This document shows, one piece after another, positions 12,649 through 14,233 of a stretch of DNA of 14,233 nucleotides (position 1 is the stretch's first letter; each line of letters starts with the position of its first letter). The DNA is taken from positions 1-14,233 of the forward strand of contig CBIHNH010000017.1 of NCBI GenBank assembly GCA_966211425.1. Reading direction: 5' to 3'. This DNA is from CBIHNH01 sp966211425. Its GTDB lineage: Bacteria; Patescibacteriota; Saccharimonadia; Saccharimonadales; Saccharimonadaceae. Made by a program: the position numbers and the translations under genes. The notes under the pieces were generated by a model that was given only the letters and a program-made list of their open reading frames with translations, made no database searches and was not told where the DNA came from.

Positions 12649-13497
12649 ATGAAAATCAATAGCATAAGCGCTTCAGATCCAGTCTTTCCTCAGCGACTCA
12701 CCGTCATACCGCAGCCGCCTCATAAACTGTATGTCATAGGTACTATCCCGACGTACGCTACTGGAGTAGCAATAGTTGGTACCCGTAAGCCAACGGCCTA
12801 TGGCAAGCAGGTCACGAGTATGATCGCCGAGCGCCTCGCTGAGCGCGGAGCAGTTATCGTCAGCGGCCTGGCTCACGGCGTTGATGGCATCGCGCACCAA
12901 GGTGCGCTTAGGGTAGGGGGCAAAACGGTCGCCGTGCTACCGTCCGGCCCAGACCAGATTTACCCCAGTGCACATCAGGCACTTGCAAAGAACATAGCAG
13001 ACCGGCATGGCGCCTTGATAAGTGAATACGAACCAGGGGCACCACCGCTACAGTACAGATTCCTCGAGAGGAACCGTCTTGTTAGCGGTCTAGCGGACAT
13101 CATCGTCATAACAGAGGCAAGCATACGGAGTGGCACTATGAATACCGCGTCGCATGCCCTTGAACAGGGCAAGGATGTCTATGCAGTCCCCGGGCCGATC
13201 ACGAGTCCTATGAGTGCTGGCTGCAATGCGCTCATCGCTCAAGGTGCAGCGCCGATCGTCAATATCGAGCAGTTCGTTGATCAACTATTACCGAAGGTGT
13301 CCGCAAAGCGGTTAACTATACTCGCGGAGACAAAAGAAGAGCAGACCATACTCGATCTGCTCGTACGTGGTGTCAGCGATGGCGACGAGCTACAAGTAGA
13401 AAGCAGGCTCGATCCGGCGCTGTATTCCCAAACGATGACGATGCTCGAGCTCAGGGGTATTGTACACCCCCTCGGGGCAAATCGGTGGGGATTATAA
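12649..13497 (+). CDS. dprA: DNA processing protein DprA (Smf), 282 aa
   Basis: DprA binds incoming single-stranded DNA during natural transformation and loads RecA. The Rossmann-like core shows AIVGTRKPTAYGK (41-53), VSGLAHGVDGIAHQGAL, the conserved FLERNRLVSGLAD, SGTMNTASHALEQGKDVYAVPG and GCNALIAQGA. A C-terminal winged-helix-like region follows (about 225-282). The N-terminal SAM-like domain of larger DprA proteins is absent, giving a short form. No SD precedes ATG 12649, and a possible -10 TACTAT (12629-12634) would leave a leader of only about 8 nt. The gene is divergent from the structured RNA and ends 2 bp from the convergent 71-aa gene. Confidence 0.97.
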   Translation: MKINSISASDPVFPQRLTVIPQPPHKLYVIGTIPTYATGVAIVGTRKPTAYGKQVTSMIAERLAERGAVIVSGLAHGVDGIAHQGALRVGGKTVAVLPSGPDQIYPSAHQALAKNIADRHGALISEYEPGAPPLQYRFLERNRLVSGLADIIVITEASIRSGTMNTASHALEQGKDVYAVPGPITSPMSAGCNALIAQGAAPIVNIEQFVDQLLPKVSAKRLTILAETKEEQTILDLLVRGVSDGDELQVESRLDPALYSQTMTMLELRGIVHPLGANRWGL

Positions 13498-13499
13498 AA

Positions 13500-13715
13500 C
13501 TACAGAGTTATGACAACAGTGTCAGCGACAGCAATCCGCGCACCACGTGTTTCGAGTGCAGCTGCGTGATGCTCTGCTTCTGCTTTTTCGTAGGATGAGC
13601 GAACAACTTCAGGCACATCTAGGTCGTGAAGCAACGCTTCTCCATGCTGTACGCGTGGGACTTCGTATGGGTTACCTTGCTCTATGATATCTACTTTAGG
13701 TGTCATTGTATCCAT
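13500..13715 (-). CDS. Small hypothetical protein, 71 aa
   Basis: ATG 13715 lies nine bases from the -10 of a promoter with perfect hexamers, so the mRNA is probably leaderless. A second ATG (MTPKVD) is at 13706. The product is small and soluble: residues 30-55 form a likely amphipathic helix rich in Glu, Ala and His (VPEVVRSSYEKAEAEHHAAAL), with short strands at the end (ARIAVADTVVITL). No family is recognised. Its stop is 2 bp from the dprA stop with no terminator between the convergent genes. Confidence 0.6.
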   Translation of the reverse strand: MDTMTPKVDIIEQGNPYEVPRVQHGEALLHDLDVPEVVRSSYEKAEAEHHAAALETRGARIAVADTVVITL

Positions 13716-13724
13716 GATCTCCGT

Positions 13725-13752
13725 ATTATATACTTTATATTGTTTTTGTCAA
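13725..13752 (-). promoter_or_regulatory. Promoter with perfect -35 and -10 hexamers for the 71-aa gene
   Basis: On the minus strand TTGACA (13752-13747), 16-nt spacer, TATAAT (13730-13725). Predicted start near 13718, about 3 nt before the ATG. Confidence 0.8.
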
Positions 13753-13828
13753 TACCGTTACGGCTGGTATCGGAAGCTACCTCTAGTCTGCTCTCTGGTA
13801 TAACGCTTGTCAATAAAAAATGTGAAAA

Positions 13829-13838
13829 TTGTTACACT
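13829..13838 (+). promoter_or_regulatory. Possible extended -10 (TGTTACACT) upstream of topA
   Basis: TG-T-TACACT resembles the TGTTACAAT of der. A TTGTCA lies at 13807-13812 but the 20-nt spacing is too long. If used, topA would have a leader of about 110 nt. A TTGACT at 13919-13924 nearer the gene is an alternative start of a weak promoter. Confidence 0.25.
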
Positions 13839-13955
13839 TATTTTTCCAAGGGTGTGGATACGGTCGAAATTCGGACGACTCTATTTGCTTTTTTTGACGT
13901 TTCCCGTAGTATGGGCAGTTGACTACCTAGTCTTAAGCACAAGCATATATAGAGT

Positions 13956-14233
13956 ATGAATAAAAATCTCGTCATCGTAGAGTCACCGGCAAAAGCCAAA
14001 ACTATCGAGAAATACCTCGGTAAGGATTTTACTGTGCTTTCGTCTATCGGCCATATCCGCTCGATCGTGAAAAAGACCAAAGACGGCACACCGCCGATCG
14101 ACGTCAAGAACGGCTTTAAGACTATCTACGAGGTGGATCCTGAAAAGAAAAAGGTTATCACCGAGCTCAAAAAGGCAGTAAAAGCCGCTGAAACAGTCTG
14201 GCTCGCCACTGATGAAGACCGCGAAGGGGAGGC
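13956..14233 (+). CDS. topA: DNA topoisomerase I, N-terminal part, runs off the window
   Basis: The 92 complete codons visible begin MNKNLVIVESPAKAKTIEKYLG, the hallmark start of bacterial type IA topoisomerase, which relaxes negative supercoils. The TOPRIM domain shows Glu9 in IVESPAKAK, SIGHIRSI, and the acidic triad Asp86-x-Asp88-x-Glu90 in ATDEDREGE. The remaining domains, including the active-site Tyr, lie beyond the window. No SD is evident before ATG 13956. The upstream A+T-rich element CATATATAG is close enough to the start that a leaderless mRNA is possible. Confidence 0.97.
   Translation, partial: MNKNLVIVESPAKAKTIEKYLGKDFTVLSSIGHIRSIVKKTKDGTPPIDVKNGFKTIYEVDPEKKKVITELKKAVKAAETVWLATDEDREGE

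Noticed and set aside
13626..13922. 98-codon plus-strand frame before topA
   Set aside because: It begins antisense to the 71-aa gene, lacks an SD, and its translation is low-complexity from A+T-rich intergenic DNA.
1..14233. CRISPR array, insertion sequence or UGA recoding
   Set aside because: No regularly spaced repeats and no transposase-like frame are present. Several genes, including the 492-aa one, end properly at TGA, and Trp codons are TGG, so the standard code fits.

Overview
The window looks like chromosome of a Patescibacteria (CPR) bacterium, most likely Candidatus Saccharibacteria. That placement is an inference from the dense packing, many very short genes, roughly 50% G+C, receiver-only response regulators, and the combination of Der, Pth, DprA and TopA. 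No 16S gene is present to confirm it. UGA is used as a normal stop.

Layout. 1-616: the 3' part of tRNA-Glu(CUC) with a long hairpin, a 51-aa hypothetical gene, and a 29-aa very basic peptide gene with its own promoter and terminator. 642-2494: an accessory two-gene unit with a near-consensus promoter, a strong Shine-Dalgarno (SD) and a 3' hairpin cluster. It encodes a 492-aa transglutaminase-like protein (candidate Cys133/His216/Asp230 triad) and a 73-aa Ser/Thr-rich peptide. 2518-3291 (minus): a membrane-anchored Pro/Ser/Thr-rich protein and a 64-aa two-helix membrane protein. 3418-8499: signalling block with a receiver plus histidine kinase pair, an 83-aa unknown behind a long leader with an internal terminator, and a PAS histidine kinase plus receiver pair whose proteins both carry proline-rich tails. 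8515-11475: RsuA/RluB-type pseudouridine synthase, a small divergent gene on the minus strand, then der and pth. 11545-12088 (minus): two small membrane proteins. 12203-12628 (minus): a promoter, a highly structured non-coding stretch of about 390 nt and a terminator, which I interpret as an unrecognised structured RNA. 12649-14233: dprA, a small convergent gene, and the start of topA, which runs off the window.

How it works together. The core genes cover RNA modification, ribosome assembly (Der), peptidyl-tRNA recycling (Pth), DNA uptake and recombination (DprA) and supercoiling (TopA). Two two-component pairs sit in between, neither with a DNA-binding output domain, so signalling output is probably through protein contacts or regulators elsewhere. 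Several genes have a -10 box only 7-9 nt before the start codon and no usable SD, suggesting leaderless mRNAs. In contrast, the accessory membrane and protease genes have perfect AGGAGG sites.

The best candidates for something undescribed are the structured RNA at 12203-12593 next to two small membrane protein genes, and the protease/peptide pair at 714-2420.
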